From Candidatus Raymondbacteria bacterium RIFOXYA2_FULL_49_16 (lineage in GTDB: Bacteria; Fibrobacterota; OXYB2-FULL-49-7; XYB2-FULL-49-35): a stretch of 64,000 nt of DNA. Position numbers and translations under genes: made by a program. Every line of letters begins with the position of its first letter. Positions within the stretch are counted from its first letter, which is position 1. Below the pieces are notes generated by a model. The model did not search any database and was not told the DNA's origin. It saw only the letters and a program-made list of their open reading frames with translations. This document shows, piece by piece, positions 1-12,347 of this stretch. The stretch lies in NCBI GenBank assembly GCA_001789205.1, contig MFYT01000007.1:34218-98217 (forward strand), given 5' to 3'.

Positions 1-490
1 TGAACGGTTCAAAAAGTCCAATGCGGTATATCTTATCAACGCTCTTGGACTCACGGTCGAAGAATCCACGGAACTGCGCCGGAGACTCCGCGAGGCGGAC
101 GTGTATATGAAGGTGCAGAAAAATACGCTTCTTTCCCGTGCTTTCGCCAATGCTGGGATAACCGGTCTCGACGACTATCTCGTTGGTCCCACCGCGGTTG
201 TGGTTGCAGGGGCCGACGAAGTCGCGCCAGCGCGTATCATCACCGAGTTTGCGAAGAAACAGGTTAAAAAACTTCCCGCGTTCAAGAGCGCGGTGGTCGA
301 AGGCAAGGTGATATCCGAGAGCCAGATAGTCGTTCTTTCGACCCTGCCCAATAAAAAACAATTGCTCGGTATGCTGGCCTCGGCGCTCAATCAGCCCACG
401 ACCAAACTAGCCGCTGTCATGCAGGCGCTCACCACCCAGATCGCGTATGCGGTCCAGGCGGTCAAGGAACATAAGGAAAAACAGGAATAG
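1..490 (+). CDS. rplJ: 50S ribosomal protein L10 (5' end outside window)
   Basis: Partial gene: an open frame runs in from base 2 with no start inside the window and stops with TAG at 488-490, leaving about 162 codons. The translated start of the visible part (ERFKKSNAVYLINALGLTVE) and the following Leu-Arg-Arg-Leu-Arg and KVQKNTLLSRAF stretch are typical of L10, which anchors L7/L12 dimers on the ribosomal stalk and autoregulates the rplJL mRNA in bacteria. The gene is followed by rplL after 42 bases, the normal order. Only about the first ten residues are missing. The GTG at 101 is internal, not a start. Confidence 0.96.
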   Translation, partial: ERFKKSNAVYLINALGLTVEESTELRRRLREADVYMKVQKNTLLSRAFANAGITGLDDYLVGPTAVVVAGADEVAPARIITEFAKKQVKKLPAFKSAVVEGKVISESQIVVLSTLPNKKQLLGMLASALNQPTTKLAAVMQALTTQIAYAVQAVKEHKEKQE

Positions 491-532
491 AAATACGACC
501 AAATCATTTTCAGTACAAAAAAGGAGGTAGCT

Positions 533-913
533 GTGTCCGCTGCATTGTCAAATGAAGAAATCGTAACTGCCATAGGGAACAAAACAGTGCTGGAACTGTC
601 AGAACTAGTCAAAATGATCGAGCAGACGTTTGGAGTAACCGCGGCCGCTCCGGTCGCCGTTGCCGCCGGCCCCGCAGCTGCTGCGCCCGCCGCCGAGGAA
701 CAGACTGAATTTGCTGTTGTTCTCGAAAGCGCCGGTCCCGATAAAATCAAGGTCATCAAAGTTGTGCGTGAAATCACTGGTCTTGGTCTCAAGGAGGCCA
801 AAGACCTGGTCGATGGCGCTCCCAAGATGGTCAAAGATGCTCTGCCGAAAGCCGAGGCTGAGGAACTCAAGAAAAAAATTGAAGCACAGGGTGCCAAGGT
901 TGTCTTGAAGTAA
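533..913 (+). CDS. rplL: 50S ribosomal protein L7/L12
   Basis: A 126-residue acidic stalk protein. It has an N-terminal dimerisation segment (about 1-33), an Ala/Pro/Val hinge (about 36-56) and the globular C-terminal domain containing [20 protein letters not shown] (77-96), the surface that recruits translation GTPases. The start is GTG at 533, chosen because a full AAGGAGGT Shine-Dalgarno lies at 521-528 and the protein then has family length. It sits between rplJ and rpoB as in most bacteria, so it is probably co-transcribed with both. Confidence 0.97.
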   Translation: MSAALSNEEIVTAIGNKTVLELSELVKMIEQTFGVTAAAPVAVAAGPAAAAPAAEEQTEFAVVLESAGPDKIKVIKVVREITGLGLKEAKDLVDGAPKMVKDALPKAEAEELKKKIEAQGAKVVLK

Positions 914-976
914 TTATGAAGTAATTATAAAGAGCAGCCCTGTTAAAGCAACCCTCTTTGTATTGAAAGGACCTCA

Positions 977-3900
977 ATGAACGAACGTATGTCGTTTTCG
1001 CGGATAAAGAACAAGGTACCCATCCCCAACCTTCTTGATATCCAGTTGCAGTCCTTCAAGGATTTTTTACAGGAAGACGTGCCACCCACCTCACGCAGGA
1101 AACATGGGTTGCATCAGGTTTTTCTCTATATGTTTCCCATTTCCGATCCCAAGGGGCTTTTTTCCCTGGAGTATGTCGAGTATTCTCTCGGTGTTCCCAA
1201 GTATTCCATAGAGGAATGCAAAGACCGCGACATGTCCTTCTCTGTTCCCTTAAAGGCGGTACTCAGCCTTCTTTCTTATGAAAAAGACGGCGATACCAAA
1301 CGGTTTAAGGAGAAGATCACGAATGAAGTGTATCTGGGCGACATTCCCTATATGACCGAAACCGGCACCTTTGTCATCAATGGCGCTGAGCGGGTTATTG
1401 TCAGCCAGCTTCATCGTTCTCCTGGCGTCTTTTTCGGACAAGAAAGCAGCGTCACGGACCAGAAGCAGCTCAAGGGACGGATTATTCCTTTCAAGGGAGC
1501 CTGGCTCGAGTTTATTATTACGGTCAGGAATGTCATTTACGTCAGTATCGACCGCAGGAGAAAATTTCCGGCCACCACCTTCCTGAGAGCGCTGGGGTAT
1601 TCGAAGAATATAGATATTCTAAATATCTTTTTTGATAAAGAGGAAGTCAGCGTAACGGGAAAGCATAAAGAGTCTTTGCTCAACCGCGTGCTCAGCGAAG
1701 CTATTGTCAACAAGGAAAGCGGTGAGATCGTGGTCGATTCCGGCGAGGTGCTTACCGAAGAGAAAATTGCGCGTATCATCGAGCTTGGGGTAAAGAATAT
1801 CACCGTGGTAAAAGGCGAGGATGTCGCCGGCTCAATTGTACATAGCACACTCGTCAGCGACCCCACCCGGTCCGAGGAAGATGCGCTTATCTTCATCTAC
1901 ACACAGATGCGCGCGGGCGAACCGCCCAACGTCGAGACCGCCCGGCAGTTCTTCACCAAACTCTTTTTCGATCCAAAACGGTACGATCTCGGGGCCGTTG
2001 GACGCTACAAAATTAATCAGAAACTCTACCGGAACCAGGACGAGAAGGCCACCATTCTTAATACCAAGGACATTGTCGAGACGGTGAAATACCTGGTGCG
2101 TGTGTTCGAGGGCGACCCCACCTATATACTCGATGATATTGACCATCTCGGCAACCGCCGCGCCCGCACTGTGGGCGAGCTGCTCACCAGCCAGTTTGAG
2201 GCGGCCTTCATGCGTATGTCACGTACAGTCAAGGAACGGCTTTCCATCAGGGACAACGAGACGCTCACCCCCAAAGACCTTATCAACGCCCGCGCGGTTA
2301 CTTCGGTCATTGGTTCCTTCTTCGGCAGCAGCCAGCTGTCACAGTTCCTCGACGAGACTAATCCGCTAGCCTCACTCACCCATAAGCGCCGCATCAGCGC
2401 CTTGGGCCCGGGCGGCCTTTCGCGCGAACGCGCCGGTTTTGAAGTACGCGACGTGCATCATTCGCACTACGGCCGTTTCTGCCCCATTGAAACGCCTGAA
2501 GGACCGAACATCGGCCTTATTTCCTCACTATGCACCTACGCCAAGTTCAACGAATACGGTTTTCTCGAATCGCCATATTTTGTTGTCAAAAGCGGACGTG
2601 TCACCGAGGAAATCGTCTATCTCAGCGCGGACGACGAAGACCACTATGCCATCGCACAGGCCAACGCGCCGCTTACCCCGAAGCGCACCTTTGCCAACCC
2701 ACTGGTCTCGTGCAGGCAGAAGGGTGATTTTCCCTTCCTGCCGCCGGACAAGGTCGATCTTATGGACGTTTCACCTACGCAGCTTGTCAGTGTTGCCGCA
2801 GGTCTTATTCCTTTTCTCGAACACGACGACGCCAACCGCGCACTTATGGGTTCGAACATGCAGCGCCAGGCGGTTCCACTCCTCATGCCCGAAGCACCCA
2901 TCGTGGGGACCGGTCTCGAGGGCACAGCCGCATACGATTCCGGGGTCATGGCCATTGCAAAGCACGCGGGTGTTGTCGAGCGTGTATACGCCGACCGTAT
3001 TGTCGTACGGCGCAAGGGCAAAGCCCAGGACGATGATGAATACGCTGAATTTCCCGAATTCGACACGTATATTCTTCGTAAATTCAAACGGTCTAACCAG
3101 GACACTTGTTTTAATCAGAAACCCATTGTCGACGCGGGCAACAAGGTCGAAAAGGGCATGGTACTTGCAGACGGTCCGGCAACGCAGAAGGGTGAATTGG
3201 CCTTGGGCCGTAATGTTCTCATCGCTTTCATGCCTTGGCGGGGATACAACTTTGAGGATGCCATTATCCTGAACGAACGCCTTGTCAAAGAGGACGTTTT
3301 TACCTCGGTCCATATCGAGGAATTTCAGCTCGAAGTCCGTGATACCAAGCGCGGCGCCGAGGAGATCACGCGCGAAATACCCAATGTAAGCGAAGACGCC
3401 CTTCGCAATTTGGATGAGAGCGGCATCATCCGCGTAGGCGCCGAAGTTGAACAAGGCGACATCCTGGTCGGTAAAGTCACCCCCCGCGGCGAAACTGAGC
3501 TTACTCCTGAAGAGAGGTTGCTTCGAGCCATTTTTGGCGAAAAGGCAAGCGACGTGAAGGATAGTTCGCTGAAAGTGCCTCCCGGTATCAAGGGTATAGT
3601 TTTAGATACGAAGTCGTTCTCCCGTAAAGACCGGAGTAAAAACGCCCGCAAAAGGGATAAACAGGTCATCGAGAACATGCAGGAGGAAATCGGTCGCCAA
3701 ATCGCGGTTGTCAAGAAATTGCGCGACAAAAAGCTGATAGAACTTCTGAAAGGCGCGGAACTTTGCGAATTCCGCAGTCCCGAGACCAACGAGGTTCTCA
3801 TCAAGGAAGGAACAAAATTTTCCGCCGATTCCCTGAAAAAGGTCGATTTTACCCGGCTCATCTCCTCGCAGGATATTGTGGCCGATAAACGTCTGAATCG

Positions 3901-4747
3901 GAAGATTAAAGAATTGTTGCATATAGCCAATCGTCGCATCATCGAACTTGAAGATCGTCTTGAGAAGGAGATCGACAAGATAGTCCGTGGCGACGAACTC
4001 AAACCTGGCGTACTTCAGCTGGTCAAAGTTTTTATCGCAAAGAAGCGCAAGATATCAGTTGGGGACAAAATGGCCGGAAGGCACGGCAACAAAGGGGTCA
4101 TTGCCAAGATCGTACCTGAAGAGGACATGCCTGTTCTCCCGAATGGTAATACTATCGACGTCATCCTGAATCCTCTGGGGGTTCCCTCGCGTATGAACGT
4201 GGGCCAGGTGCTCGAAACGCACGCAGGTTTTGCAGCCAAAAAACTTGGCGCTACGGTGGAAACCGCGGTTTTTGACGGGGCGAAGTACGGTGACATCACG
4301 GACCTCCTAAAAAGGGCGGATTTACCACTAAACGGAAAAATGCGTCTGCTTGACGGACGTACGGGCGAATATTTTGACGAGGAAATCACCATTGGCCAGA
4401 TGTACCTCATGAAACTGGCTCATCTAGTCGATGATAAAATCCACGCCCGTTCCATCGGACCGTATTCGCTGGTCACGCAGCAGCCATTGGGTGGAAAGTC
4501 GCAGTTCGGCGGCCAGCGTTTCGGCGAAATGGAGGTATGGGCGCTCGAGGCATACGGGGCGGCCTATACCCTCCAGGAACTGCTTACGGTCAAGAGCGAC
4601 GATGTTATCGGCCGTTCACGGATCTACGAATCCATCGTAAAGGGCGAGAATACGCCACGTCCCGGCGTTCCAGAGTCTTTCAATGTACTGGTGAAAGAAA
4701 TCCAGGCGCTCTGCCTCGATATGAGGATCATTGAGGAAGAGAGCTAA
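977..4747 (+). CDS. rpoB: DNA-directed RNA polymerase subunit beta
   Basis: 1256 residues, full-length RNA polymerase beta. The rifampicin-pocket region begins near residue 447 ([17 protein letters not shown]) and continues through [13 protein letters not shown]; the key Asp (FLD), His (THK) and Ser (RRIS) positions carry the common sensitive-type residues. The C-terminal [19 protein letters not shown] near residue 1173 contacts beta prime. No large lineage insertion is obvious at this length. Start ATG at 977 follows GAAAGGACCTCA. Upstream at 929-959 a weak hairpin (AAAGAG/CTCTTT, 19-base loop) lies where attenuators occur in other bacteria. Confidence 0.98.
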   Translation: MNERMSFSRIKNKVPIPNLLDIQLQSFKDFLQEDVPPTSRRKHGLHQVFLYMFPISDPKGLFSLEYVEYSLGVPKYSIEECKDRDMSFSVPLKAVLSLLSYEKDGDTKRFKEKITNEVYLGDIPYMTETGTFVINGAERVIVSQLHRSPGVFFGQESSVTDQKQLKGRIIPFKGAWLEFIITVRNVIYVSIDRRRKFPATTFLRALGYSKNIDILNIFFDKEEVSVTGKHKESLLNRVLSEAIVNKESGEIVVDSGEVLTEEKIARIIELGVKNITVVKGEDVAGSIVHSTLVSDPTRSEEDALIFIYTQMRAGEPPNVETARQFFTKLFFDPKRYDLGAVGRYKINQKLYRNQDEKATILNTKDIVETVKYLVRVFEGDPTYILDDIDHLGNRRARTVGELLTSQFEAAFMRMSRTVKERLSIRDNETLTPKDLINARAVTSVIGSFFGSSQLSQFLDETNPLASLTHKRRISALGPGGLSRERAGFEVRDVHHSHYGRFCPIETPEGPNIGLISSLCTYAKFNEYGFLESPYFVVKSGRVTEEIVYLSADDEDHYAIAQANAPLTPKRTFANPLVSCRQKGDFPFLPPDKVDLMDVSPTQLVSVAAGLIPFLEHDDANRALMGSNMQRQAVPLLMPEAPIVGTGLEGTAAYDSGVMAIAKHAGVVERVYADRIVVRRKGKAQDDDEYAEFPEFDTYILRKFKRSNQDTCFNQKPIVDAGNKVEKGMVLADGPATQKGELALGRNVLIAFMPWRGYNFEDAIILNERLVKEDVFTSVHIEEFQLEVRDTKRGAEEITREIPNVSEDALRNLDESGIIRVGAEVEQGDILVGKVTPRGETELTPEERLLRAIFGEKASDVKDSSLKVPPGIKGIVLDTKSFSRKDRSKNARKRDKQVIENMQEEIGRQIAVVKKLRDKKLIELLKGAELCEFRSPETNEVLIKEGTKFSADSLKKVDFTRLISSQDIVADKRLNRKIKELLHIANRRIIELEDRLEKEIDKIVRGDELKPGVLQLVKVFIAKKRKISVGDKMAGRHGNKGVIAKIVPEEDMPVLPNGNTIDVILNPLGVPSRMNVGQVLETHAGFAAKKLGATVETAVFDGAKYGDITDLLKRADLPLNGKMRLLDGRTGEYFDEEITIGQMYLMKLAHLVDDKIHARSIGPYSLVTQQPLGGKSQFGGQRFGEMEVWALEAYGAAYTLQELLTVKSDDVIGRSRIYESIVKGENTPRPGVPESFNVLVKEIQALCLDMRIIEEES

Positions 4748-4806
4748 CCCGATATTCGCCAGATAGAAGTAAACCGGCGTATTGTGTACAATACGGGAGG
4801 AAAACC

Positions 4807-7800
4807 TTGAGCGAAAAAATCACGTCTTCCATCGAGAAATTAGCGGGCATCAGCATAAAGATAGCCTCTCCGGAGGTCATCCGGAGTTGGTCGTTTGGCG
4901 AAGTCACCAAGCCGGAAACTATTAACTACCGTTCATACAAACCCGAGAAAGATGGTCTTTTCTGCGAAAAGATATTTGGGCCTGTCAAAAATTGGGAATG
5001 CTCCTGCGGCAAATACAAACGTATCCGGTATCGCGGGGTCATCTGTGATCGATGCGGCGTTGAAGTAACCCATTCACGTGTACGTCGCGAACGTATGGGA
5101 CACGTTGATCTTGCGGTCCCTGTGGCGCATATCTGGTTTTTCAAGTCAATGCCGTGCAAAATTGGATATCTCCTCGGCATGACCACTTCTGGTCTCGAAA
5201 AGGTCATTTATTACGAAAATTACATTGTTTTGGAACCTGGCGATTCAGGCAAGGCCAAGAAGGAACTTATTAACGAGGAAGAATACCTTGCCCTCGAGGA
5301 AGCGGGCAAGAATTTCAAGGCTGAAATGGGTTCGGGTGCGCTGAAAAAAATGCTGTCAGAACTCAATCTTGATACATTGGCGCAGCAGCTGCGCGAGGTC
5401 TACCGTAAGGATAAATCGGATCAGCGCCGCCTCGACGCCATGAAGCGTCTCAAAGTCGTCGAAGCTTTCCGGAAATCCGGCAACAGGCCAGAGTGGATGG
5501 TACTCGATGTATTACCAGTCATTCCGCCTGACCTTCGACCCCTGGTTCCTCTAGAAGGCGGCCGGTTCGCAACGTCCGACCTTAACGATCTTTATCGAAG
5601 GGTTATCAACAGGAACAACCGGCTGCGAAAACTCATCGAAGTTCAGGCTCCAGAAGTCATTCTCCGAAACGAGAAGCGTATGCTCCAAGAAGCCGTTGAC
5701 GCTTTATTCGACAATGGCAGACGCACCTATACCCTCCGTGGCGAGGGCAAGGCGCCCCTCAAGTCCCTAAGCGAATTGCTCAAGGGAAAACAGGGACGGT
5801 TCCGCCAGAACCTTCTGGGAAAACGGGTCGATTATTCAGGCAGATCAGTCATTGTCGTTGGTCCCGAACTCAAGATTCATCAGTGCGGCCTCCCCAAAAG
5901 CATGGCTCTCGAATTGTACAAGCCGTTCATTATCCGGAAACTTGAGGAGAAAGGCTACGTTCAGACGATAAAAAACGCGAAAAAATTCGTTGAGAAAGAA
6001 CGCCCCGAGGTTTGGGATATCCTTGAGGAGATCATCGAGGACCATCCTGTGCTGCTCAATCGAGCTCCAACGCTTCACCGTCTTGGGATACAGGCCTTCT
6101 ACCCCGTTCTCATTGAAGGCAAAGCCATCCGTCTGCATCCTTTTGTTTGCGCAGCCTTCAATGCGGATTTCGATGGCGACCAGATGGCCGTCCATCTGCC
6201 TCTTTCATACGAGGCACAGCTTGAAGCGCGCGTTATCATGCTCTCTTCGCACAATATCCTCCATCCGGCAAACGGCCTGCCACTCGCGGTGCCCAGCCAG
6301 GATGTGGTCATTGGATGCTATTATCTTACCAAAGAAAAAGCGGGAAAAGCAAAGGCAAAGGGCCTGGAAAACATTTTTAACGGGGCCAATGACGTTCTAC
6401 TAGCCCTAGACATGAAGGCGATCACACTTCACGAACCCATCAAGGTCAGTATCAGCGGCCAAGCCATCCGGACTACTCCCGGCCGCGTTGCTTTTAATCA
6501 GATTGTTCCCGAAGAGCTAGGTTTTGTCAACGATACGCTCGACAAAAAGAAGATCATCAAACTCATCGACCGTTATCACAAAATTGTGGGCAACAGCAAG
6601 GCCTGCGAATTTCTCGACAGGCTGAAGGCGACTGGTTTCGAATATGCCACTCGCGGCGGTCTTACCGTATCTATTGATGATATGCTTATTCCTGATGAAA
6701 AGGAACGGATGATCAAAGAAGCTCAGAAATCGGTCGATGAAGTGAACAGGCAATACCGCAAAGGCGTTATTACCGATGGTGAACGTTACAACAAGGTCAT
6801 CGATGTCTGGACCCATACCACAAACGATGTCGCTGAAGTCATGTTCAACAAGCTTGCGGAAGACCGTGACGGTTTCAACCCAGTCTTCATGATGGCCGAT
6901 TCGGGTGCACGCGGCAGCAAAGACCAGATCAAACAGCTTGCGGGCATGCGTGGTCTTATGGCCAAACCTCAGAAGAAAATCGCGGGTCAGATGGGCGAAA
7001 TCATCGAGAATCCCATCACGTCGAACTTCAAGGAAGGTCTTACGGTCCTCGAATATTTCATTTCAACACACGGCGCGCGCAAGGGTCTTGCTGATACGGC
7101 GCTCAAGACGGCCGATGCGGGATATCTTACCCGCCGTCTTGTCGATGTTGCCCAGGATCTTATCATTTCCGAAGAGGATTGCGGCACGGTGCGCGGTCTC
7201 GAGATCGAGGCGCTTAAAGAGGGTGAGGAAGTCATTGAGAGTCTCGCCAATCGTATTAGAGGACGGTTTCTCCAGCAGGACATCTATCATCCGGTTTCTG
7301 ACAAACTCATCGGTGGTCAGGGTGAATATATCACAAACGATATCGCGGAGGCCATCGAGGATGCGGGAATAGAGCAGGTCATGATCCGGTCGGTTCTCAC
7401 GTGCGAATCGGACCGGGGGGTATGCATCAAATGTTACGGACGCAACCTTGCAGACGGTAAAATTGTCAAGATAGGAGAGGCTATCGGCGTCATGGCGGCC
7501 CAGTCGATCGGGGAACCCGGTACACAGCTTACCCTTCGTACTTTCCATATCGGCGGGACATCGGGCCGTATCGCCGCCCAAACCCGCATGGAAATGAAGA
7601 AAAGCGGTATTATTCGTTACAAAAATGTCAATATTGTCCAGAACGATCTCGGTGTCATCGTCATTTCGCGTAACGGTGAACTTTTCGCTGAAGACGAGAA
7701 CGGCCGCCGTCTCAATCATTATATAGTTCCTTATGGCGCGCAATTACGTGTCAAGGATGGTGACGTGGTTGCCAAGGGCGCTATTTTGTTTGAATGGGAC

Positions 7801-8910
7801 CCGTACAACATGCTCATTTTGGCCGATAAAAATGGCACAGTCAAGTTCGAAGGCATCATTGAACGTGAGACCGTACGCGAGGAATATGACGAAACCACGG
7901 GCCTTAAAAACCTGGTGATCATCGAACACCGCGCTAAAAAAATCCATCCGCAGATTCAATTGCTTGATGAGAAAAGTGAGAAACAGAGCAGCATCTCTTT
8001 GCCGACGGGCGCCTATCTGGTGGTCGAGCAGGGCGCAACGGTTAAAGCAGGCGATACTCTTGTCAAAATCCCGCGCGAAAGTTCAAAGACGCGTGATATC
8101 ACGGGAGGCTTGCCGCGCGTGTCGGAGCTTTTCGAGGCGCGCAAGCCTAAGAATCCCGCCGTTGTCTCCGATGTCGATGGTATCGTCGCTTTCGACGACG
8201 ATGAACGCGGCCAGCGGAAAATAGTGGTTGTTGACGAAAACAATGAAAAACATCCCTACCTCATTCCGCACGGAAAACATCTCCGTGTGCATGCCGGCGA
8301 TCGCGTCTTAGCGGGCGAACGGCTGTGCGAGGGTCCGGTCGATCCGCACGATATTCTCAGGATCAATGGCGAAAGCGCGGTACAGAAGTATCTTGTCAAT
8401 GAAATTCAGGAGGTATACCGTCTCCAGGGCGTAAGTATTAACGACAAACACATAGAATCCATTGTTCGCCAGATGATGCGGCGCGTCCGCGTCACGAGCG
8501 AGGGAGATTCTGATTTTATCGTAGGTGAGAGTACTAGCAAGGCGGAAGTCCAGAAAATCAACCGTATTCTTCAGGAGAGTGGTAAAACCCCTTCCGGATA
8601 CAAACCACAACTGCTCGGTATCACCAAGTCGTCCTTGGCGACTGATAGTTTTATTTCAGCGGCATCGTTCCAGGAGACCACCCGTGTGCTTTCTGATGCG
8701 GCAGTCGCGGGCAGGGTCGACCGTCTCCACGGACTCAAGGAAAACGTTATTATGGGCAACCTCATTCCGTGCGGCACGGGAGCTCCTGCTTATCGCTACC
8801 TGAAGATCAAGGACCTTGATTCTGAAATGAAGCTTGAGATGGAACACGATAGTGAGGATGTCCTTGATATGATGAAGAAAGGGGAGGAGTCTGAAGAGGT
8901 GCTTTATTAA
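4807..8910 (+). CDS. rpoC: DNA-directed RNA polymerase subunit beta prime
   Basis: 1367 residues. The N-terminal zinc ribbon has Cys at about 65, 67, 80 and 83 (CSCGK...CDRCG). The catalytic magnesium loop [12 protein letters not shown] begins at residue 452. The second zinc site is built from EEDCGTVRG and [13 protein letters not shown] (from about 866). The start is TTG at 4807, supported by GGGAGG at 4795-4800 and by the conserved N-terminus. A perfect inverted repeat, CGTATTG/CAATACG at 4778-4784 and 4789-4795, touches this ribosome-binding site. Follows rpoB after 59 bases. Confidence 0.98.
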   Translation: MSEKITSSIEKLAGISIKIASPEVIRSWSFGEVTKPETINYRSYKPEKDGLFCEKIFGPVKNWECSCGKYKRIRYRGVICDRCGVEVTHSRVRRERMGHVDLAVPVAHIWFFKSMPCKIGYLLGMTTSGLEKVIYYENYIVLEPGDSGKAKKELINEEEYLALEEAGKNFKAEMGSGALKKMLSELNLDTLAQQLREVYRKDKSDQRRLDAMKRLKVVEAFRKSGNRPEWMVLDVLPVIPPDLRPLVPLEGGRFATSDLNDLYRRVINRNNRLRKLIEVQAPEVILRNEKRMLQEAVDALFDNGRRTYTLRGEGKAPLKSLSELLKGKQGRFRQNLLGKRVDYSGRSVIVVGPELKIHQCGLPKSMALELYKPFIIRKLEEKGYVQTIKNAKKFVEKERPEVWDILEEIIEDHPVLLNRAPTLHRLGIQAFYPVLIEGKAIRLHPFVCAAFNADFDGDQMAVHLPLSYEAQLEARVIMLSSHNILHPANGLPLAVPSQDVVIGCYYLTKEKAGKAKAKGLENIFNGANDVLLALDMKAITLHEPIKVSISGQAIRTTPGRVAFNQIVPEELGFVNDTLDKKKIIKLIDRYHKIVGNSKACEFLDRLKATGFEYATRGGLTVSIDDMLIPDEKERMIKEAQKSVDEVNRQYRKGVITDGERYNKVIDVWTHTTNDVAEVMFNKLAEDRDGFNPVFMMADSGARGSKDQIKQLAGMRGLMAKPQKKIAGQMGEIIENPITSNFKEGLTVLEYFISTHGARKGLADTALKTADAGYLTRRLVDVAQDLIISEEDCGTVRGLEIEALKEGEEVIESLANRIRGRFLQQDIYHPVSDKLIGGQGEYITNDIAEAIEDAGIEQVMIRSVLTCESDRGVCIKCYGRNLADGKIVKIGEAIGVMAAQSIGEPGTQLTLRTFHIGGTSGRIAAQTRMEMKKSGIIRYKNVNIVQNDLGVIVISRNGELFAEDENGRRLNHYIVPYGAQLRVKDGDVVAKGAILFEWDPYNMLILADKNGTVKFEGIIERETVREEYDETTGLKNLVIIEHRAKKIHPQIQLLDEKSEKQSSISLPTGAYLVVEQGATVKAGDTLVKIPRESSKTRDITGGLPRVSELFEARKPKNPAVVSDVDGIVAFDDDERGQRKIVVVDENNEKHPYLIPHGKHLRVHAGDRVLAGERLCEGPVDPHDILRINGESAVQKYLVNEIQEVYRLQGVSINDKHIESIVRQMMRRVRVTSEGDSDFIVGESTSKAEVQKINRILQESGKTPSGYKPQLLGITKSSLATDSFISAASFQETTRVLSDAAVAGRVDRLHGLKENVIMGNLIPCGTGAPAYRYLKIKDLDSEMKLEMEHDSEDVLDMMKKGEESEEVLY

Positions 8911-8948
8911 CCCCGTGAATGAGCCACGGTCTCCTGTAATAAAAGGTA

Positions 8949-8978
8949 TTGACATAAACATATGTAATGGGTTATCTT
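8949..8978 (+). promoter_or_regulatory. Candidate sigma70-type promoter for the str genes
   Basis: TTGACA at 8949-8954 is a perfect -35 box. TATCTT at 8973-8978 matches four of six -10 positions with an 18-base spacer. It lies in the 103-base gap between rpoC and rpsL, about 28 bases before an AAAAGAGGA ribosome-binding site region. It would start transcription of rpsL-rpsG-fusA and possibly the S10 genes. Prediction from sequence only. Confidence 0.6.
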
Positions 8979-9013
8979 TTAAGACTTTACAAAAAAGAGG
9001 ATTTTGACACAAA

Positions 9014-9391
9014 ATGCCGACGATCAACCAGTTAATCAGAAAAGGGCGGTCAAAGGTTTTTTCCAAGACCTCTGCGCCAGCCCTCCGAGGAAGTCCGCAG
9101 AAACGGGGCATCTGTACCCGTGTGTACACCACAACGCCCAAGAAGCCGAATTCGGCGCTCCGGAAAGTGGCGCGCGTCCGTCTGACAAACAAGATGGAGG
9201 TCATTTGCTATATTCCCGGTGAAGGCCACAATCTGCAGGAGCATTCCATTGTTCTCATCCGCGGCGGCCGTGTCAAAGACGTTCCCGGCGTGCGCTATCA
9301 TATTGTGCGCGGTTCTCTCGACGCAAGCGGCGTCGAGGGTCGCAAACGGAGCCGTTCGAAGTATGGTGTCAAACGTCCGAAAAAGGCCTAA
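9014..9391 (+). CDS. rpsL: 30S ribosomal protein S12
   Basis: 125 residues, decoding-centre protein of the small subunit. Starts [12 protein letters not shown] and contains [17 protein letters not shown] and [17 protein letters not shown], the two loops where streptomycin-resistance changes occur; both carry the ordinary lysines. ATG at 9014 is the only start giving the conserved N-terminus. First gene of the str group, downstream of a good promoter and 18 bases before rpsG. Confidence 0.98.
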   Translation: MPTINQLIRKGRSKVFSKTSAPALRGSPQKRGICTRVYTTTPKKPNSALRKVARVRLTNKMEVICYIPGEGHNLQEHSIVLIRGGRVKDVPGVRYHIVRGSLDASGVEGRKRSRSKYGVKRPKKA

Positions 9392-9409
9392 CCCCACTAG
9401 GGAGAAATC

Positions 9410-9883
9410 ATGTCACGTAGAAGAAGAGCTGAAAAACGCCCAGTAATACCGGATCCAAAGTTTAATAATGTTCTTGTCGCTCTTTTTATTAACGGGATTA
9501 TGCGTCGCGGCAAGAAGGGTACTGCCGAGCGTATTCTTTACCGTGCCATAGATATTGCTGGCGATAAGCTCAAGACCGATGGAATCAGTGTGTTAAAAAA
9601 GGCCATAAACAATGTCAAACCCACTGTCGAAGTAAAGTCTCGCCGTATTGGAGGCGCAAACTATCAGATCCCCATCGAAGTACCCCCGGATCGACGGATG
9701 GCGCTTTGTATCCGCTGGCTCTCCGAAGCGGCCTGGGAACGCAAGGAAAAATCTATGGCGGAAAAACTGGGTTTGGAAATAGCAGCGGCTTCGAACAATG
9801 AAGGAATAGCAATCAAGAAAAAGGAAGATACGCACCGCATGGCCGAGGCAAACAAGGCCTTTGCGCATTTCCGCTGGAGATAA
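9410..9883 (+). CDS. rpsG: 30S ribosomal protein S7
   Basis: 157 residues, primary 16S rRNA 3'-domain binder and head-assembly protein. Starts MSRRRRAEKRPVIPDPKFN and ends with the HRMAEANKAFAHFRW segment seen in bacterial S7. The AGGGAGAA ribosome-binding site precedes ATG 9410. Its stop lies three bases before fusA, the classic arrangement in which S7 and EF-G are translated together. Confidence 0.97.
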   Translation: MSRRRRAEKRPVIPDPKFNNVLVALFINGIMRRGKKGTAERILYRAIDIAGDKLKTDGISVLKKAINNVKPTVEVKSRRIGGANYQIPIEVPPDRRMALCIRWLSEAAWERKEKSMAEKLGLEIAAASNNEGIAIKKKEDTHRMAEANKAFAHFRWR

Positions 9884-9886
9884 TCA

Positions 9887-11974
9887 ATGGCTTCCGGCGA
9901 TGATGGCATGCCGCAACGCATACGCAACATCGGAATCATTGCCCATATTGATGCGGGAAAAACGACAACGACTGAGAGGATTTTACTTTATACAGGAAAA
10001 ATACATAGGCCCGGCGAAGTCCACGATGGAAATACTATCATGGATTGGATGGACCAAGAGAGGGAACGAGGCATAACAATCACCGCGGCAGCAACGACCT
10101 GCAGGTGGAAAGAGCATACGATCAACATCATCGATACGCCGGGGCATGTTGATTTTACTGTTGAAGTTGAACGTTCTTTGAGAGTTCTGGATGGCGCTGT
10201 AGTAGTGTTTTGCGCTGTCGGGGGCGTGCAGCCCCAGTCCGAGACCGTCTGGCACCAGGCGGACAAATACCGGATACCACGTCTTACGTTTATCAATAAA
10301 ATGGATCGCGTGGGAGCTGATTTTCTTGGAACGGTCGAGGCAATGAGAAAAAAGCTCAATGCCCGGCCGCTCATCCTTCAGATGCCTATCGGTTCTGAAG
10401 AGGCGTTTATCGGTATTGTTGACCTGGTCGAATTCAAGGCGGCCTATTTTTCAGAGGACGATTATGGTTCTCATGTTCGGTACGAAGAAATACCGGAAGG
10501 ATTGGTTGCAGAGGCACGTACGCGACGAATGGAAATGCTTGAAGAGCTGTCGCACGACAGTGATGTCATTCTGGAAAAGCTTCTTGAGGATAAGGAGATC
10601 GAGGCGGTCGAAATCCAGCAGGCCCTGCGAACGGCAATAGTTCAATCGCGTATGTTTCCCGTATTGTGCGGAAGCGCGTTCAAGAACAAAGGCGTTCAGC
10701 AGCTGCTCGATGCGGTCGTTGCATATCTTCCATCGCCCCTAGATCGGGGAACTGTTTCAGGACATTCGCTGAGAACGCCCGAGGATATAGAGACCCGTTT
10801 CCCATCGGAAAAGGAGCCTTTATCGGCACTGGCATTCAAAATTCAGAGTGATCAGTTTGTCGGAAGGCTCGTGTTTACGCGGGTATATTCAGGAATTCTT
10901 CGGGTTGGTGATGCTGTGTTTAACGCCAATACAGGGAAACGAGAAAGGGTCCAACGAATTTTCCAGATGCATGCCGACAAACGAATCGAAATAGACCGGG
11001 CTAGATGCGGCGACATCGTCGCGCTCACCGGATTGCGGCAGACAGTTACCGGCAATACGCTTTGCGATGACAAACGCCCCCTTCTTTTTGAAGCCATCTC
11101 GTTTCCGACACCGGTCATTGAGATTGCAATCGAACCCAAGTCAAAGGCTGATCAGGAAAAGTTAGGAATGTCTCTGGCAAAATTGAGCGAAGACGATCCA
11201 ACCTTCAAGGTCAGAAGTGATGAAAACACGGGCCAGACACTTATTTCGGGAATGGGCGAGCTTCATCTTGAGGTTATTACAACCCGGCTGATGCGGGAGT
11301 TTCATGTCGAGGCAAATGTCGGTAAGCCATATGTCTCGTACAGTGAAACGATCACCCGGAGCATTGATCGCGATTTCCGGTATCAGAAGCAGACCGGTGG
11401 CAAAGGACACTATGCGCATATCATCTTTTCGGTTGGTCCGGGAAAGCCCAATAGCGGCTTTATCTTCAGGAACGATATTGTCGGCGGTCAGGTTCCCCGC
11501 GAATTTATTCCTGCTATTGAGCATGGCATGAAAGATGCGCTCAATTTCGGGCCGCGAGCTGGATATCCGGTCACCGATGTTCAGGTGGTGCTTACAGGAG
11601 GCAGCAGTCATTCGGTTGATTCGTCAGATCTTGCCTTCAGGATTGCTGGTTCATTGGGAATCAAGGAAGCGCTGGCTCAGGCCGCACCGATTATCCTTGA
11701 ACCAATTATGAAGGTAAACGTGTTTGTTCCGGAAGAATATACCGGACAAGTGACTGGCGACATTAATAAAAGGAACGCGCAGATTCTCGGGATTGAGAAC
11801 AAGGGCAATTTTCAAATCATCACAGCCGAGGTGCCGCTTGCCGAAATGTTCGGTTATGCGACAACGGCGAGATCACTCAGTCAGGGAAGGGCGTCGTTCG
11901 CAATGGAGTTCTCACACATAAAAGAGGTTTCGAAGGAAACATATAAACGTCTGACCGGAGATATGACGGTCTGA
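9887..11974 (+). CDS. fusA: Translation elongation factor G
   Basis: 695-residue translocase GTPase. P-loop [15 protein letters not shown], switch I ending [18 protein letters not shown], switch [17 protein letters not shown] and [10 protein letters not shown] are all present, followed by domains II-V to [20 protein letters not shown]. Switch I reads GNTIMDW where many bacterial EF-G proteins read GAATMDW, a small difference in an otherwise canonical factor. Starts three bases after rpsG. The next gene is rpsJ, not tuf: the 55-base gap holds no remnant of EF-Tu. Confidence 0.96.
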   Translation: MASGDDGMPQRIRNIGIIAHIDAGKTTTTERILLYTGKIHRPGEVHDGNTIMDWMDQERERGITITAAATTCRWKEHTINIIDTPGHVDFTVEVERSLRVLDGAVVVFCAVGGVQPQSETVWHQADKYRIPRLTFINKMDRVGADFLGTVEAMRKKLNARPLILQMPIGSEEAFIGIVDLVEFKAAYFSEDDYGSHVRYEEIPEGLVAEARTRRMEMLEELSHDSDVILEKLLEDKEIEAVEIQQALRTAIVQSRMFPVLCGSAFKNKGVQQLLDAVVAYLPSPLDRGTVSGHSLRTPEDIETRFPSEKEPLSALAFKIQSDQFVGRLVFTRVYSGILRVGDAVFNANTGKRERVQRIFQMHADKRIEIDRARCGDIVALTGLRQTVTGNTLCDDKRPLLFEAISFPTPVIEIAIEPKSKADQEKLGMSLAKLSEDDPTFKVRSDENTGQTLISGMGELHLEVITTRLMREFHVEANVGKPYVSYSETITRSIDRDFRYQKQTGGKGHYAHIIFSVGPGKPNSGFIFRNDIVGGQVPREFIPAIEHGMKDALNFGPRAGYPVTDVQVVLTGGSSHSVDSSDLAFRIAGSLGIKEALAQAAPIILEPIMKVNVFVPEEYTGQVTGDINKRNAQILGIENKGNFQIITAEVPLAEMFGYATTARSLSQGRASFAMEFSHIKEVSKETYKRLTGDMTV

Positions 11975-12029
11975 CGACCAAACATAAAAGAAAGTATTTA
12001 AAAGAGAATATTGGAAACAGGGGAAGACC

Positions 12030-12338
12030 GTGGCAGGAGAAACAATTCGCATTAAGTTGAAGTCGTTCGACCATAATATGCTTGATAAGTCGGCGGCGGA
12101 TATTGTCCGTACGGCAAAGACGTCGGGTGCACGTATCTATGGGCCTATTCCGTTACCGACCAAGAAAAAAGTGTATACTGTGCTGAGGTCACCATTCGTA
12201 AATAAAAAGTCCCGCGAACAATTCGAGGTGCGTGTACACAAGCGTCTCATTGACATCATTGATTCAACGCCTCAAACCATAGATTCGCTTATGAAACTCG
12301 ATCTGCCCGCTGGCGTCGATGTTGAAATCAAAGTATAG
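12030..12338 (+). CDS. rpsJ: 30S ribosomal protein S10
   Basis: 102 residues; also the NusE antitermination partner of NusB. Contains [14 protein letters not shown] at the N-terminus and [18 protein letters not shown]. The GTG start at 12030 follows a GGGGAAG ribosome-binding site and gives the usual N-terminal [10 protein letters not shown]. First gene of the S10 group; rplC follows after nine bases. Confidence 0.97.
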   Translation: MAGETIRIKLKSFDHNMLDKSAADIVRTAKTSGARIYGPIPLPTKKKVYTVLRSPFVNKKSREQFEVRVHKRLIDIIDSTPQTIDSLMKLDLPAGVDVEIKV

Positions 12339-12347
12339 GACATAGAT

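Noticed and set aside
2318-2420. Natural rifampicin resistance in rpoB
   Set aside because: Asp, His and Ser at the main pocket positions are the sensitive-type residues; no spirochaete-like Asn at the Ser position.
2439-3272. 277-codon frame inside rpoB
   Set aside because: Out-of-frame shadow of highly conserved rpoB, rich in Arg/Ser/Thr with no family resemblance.
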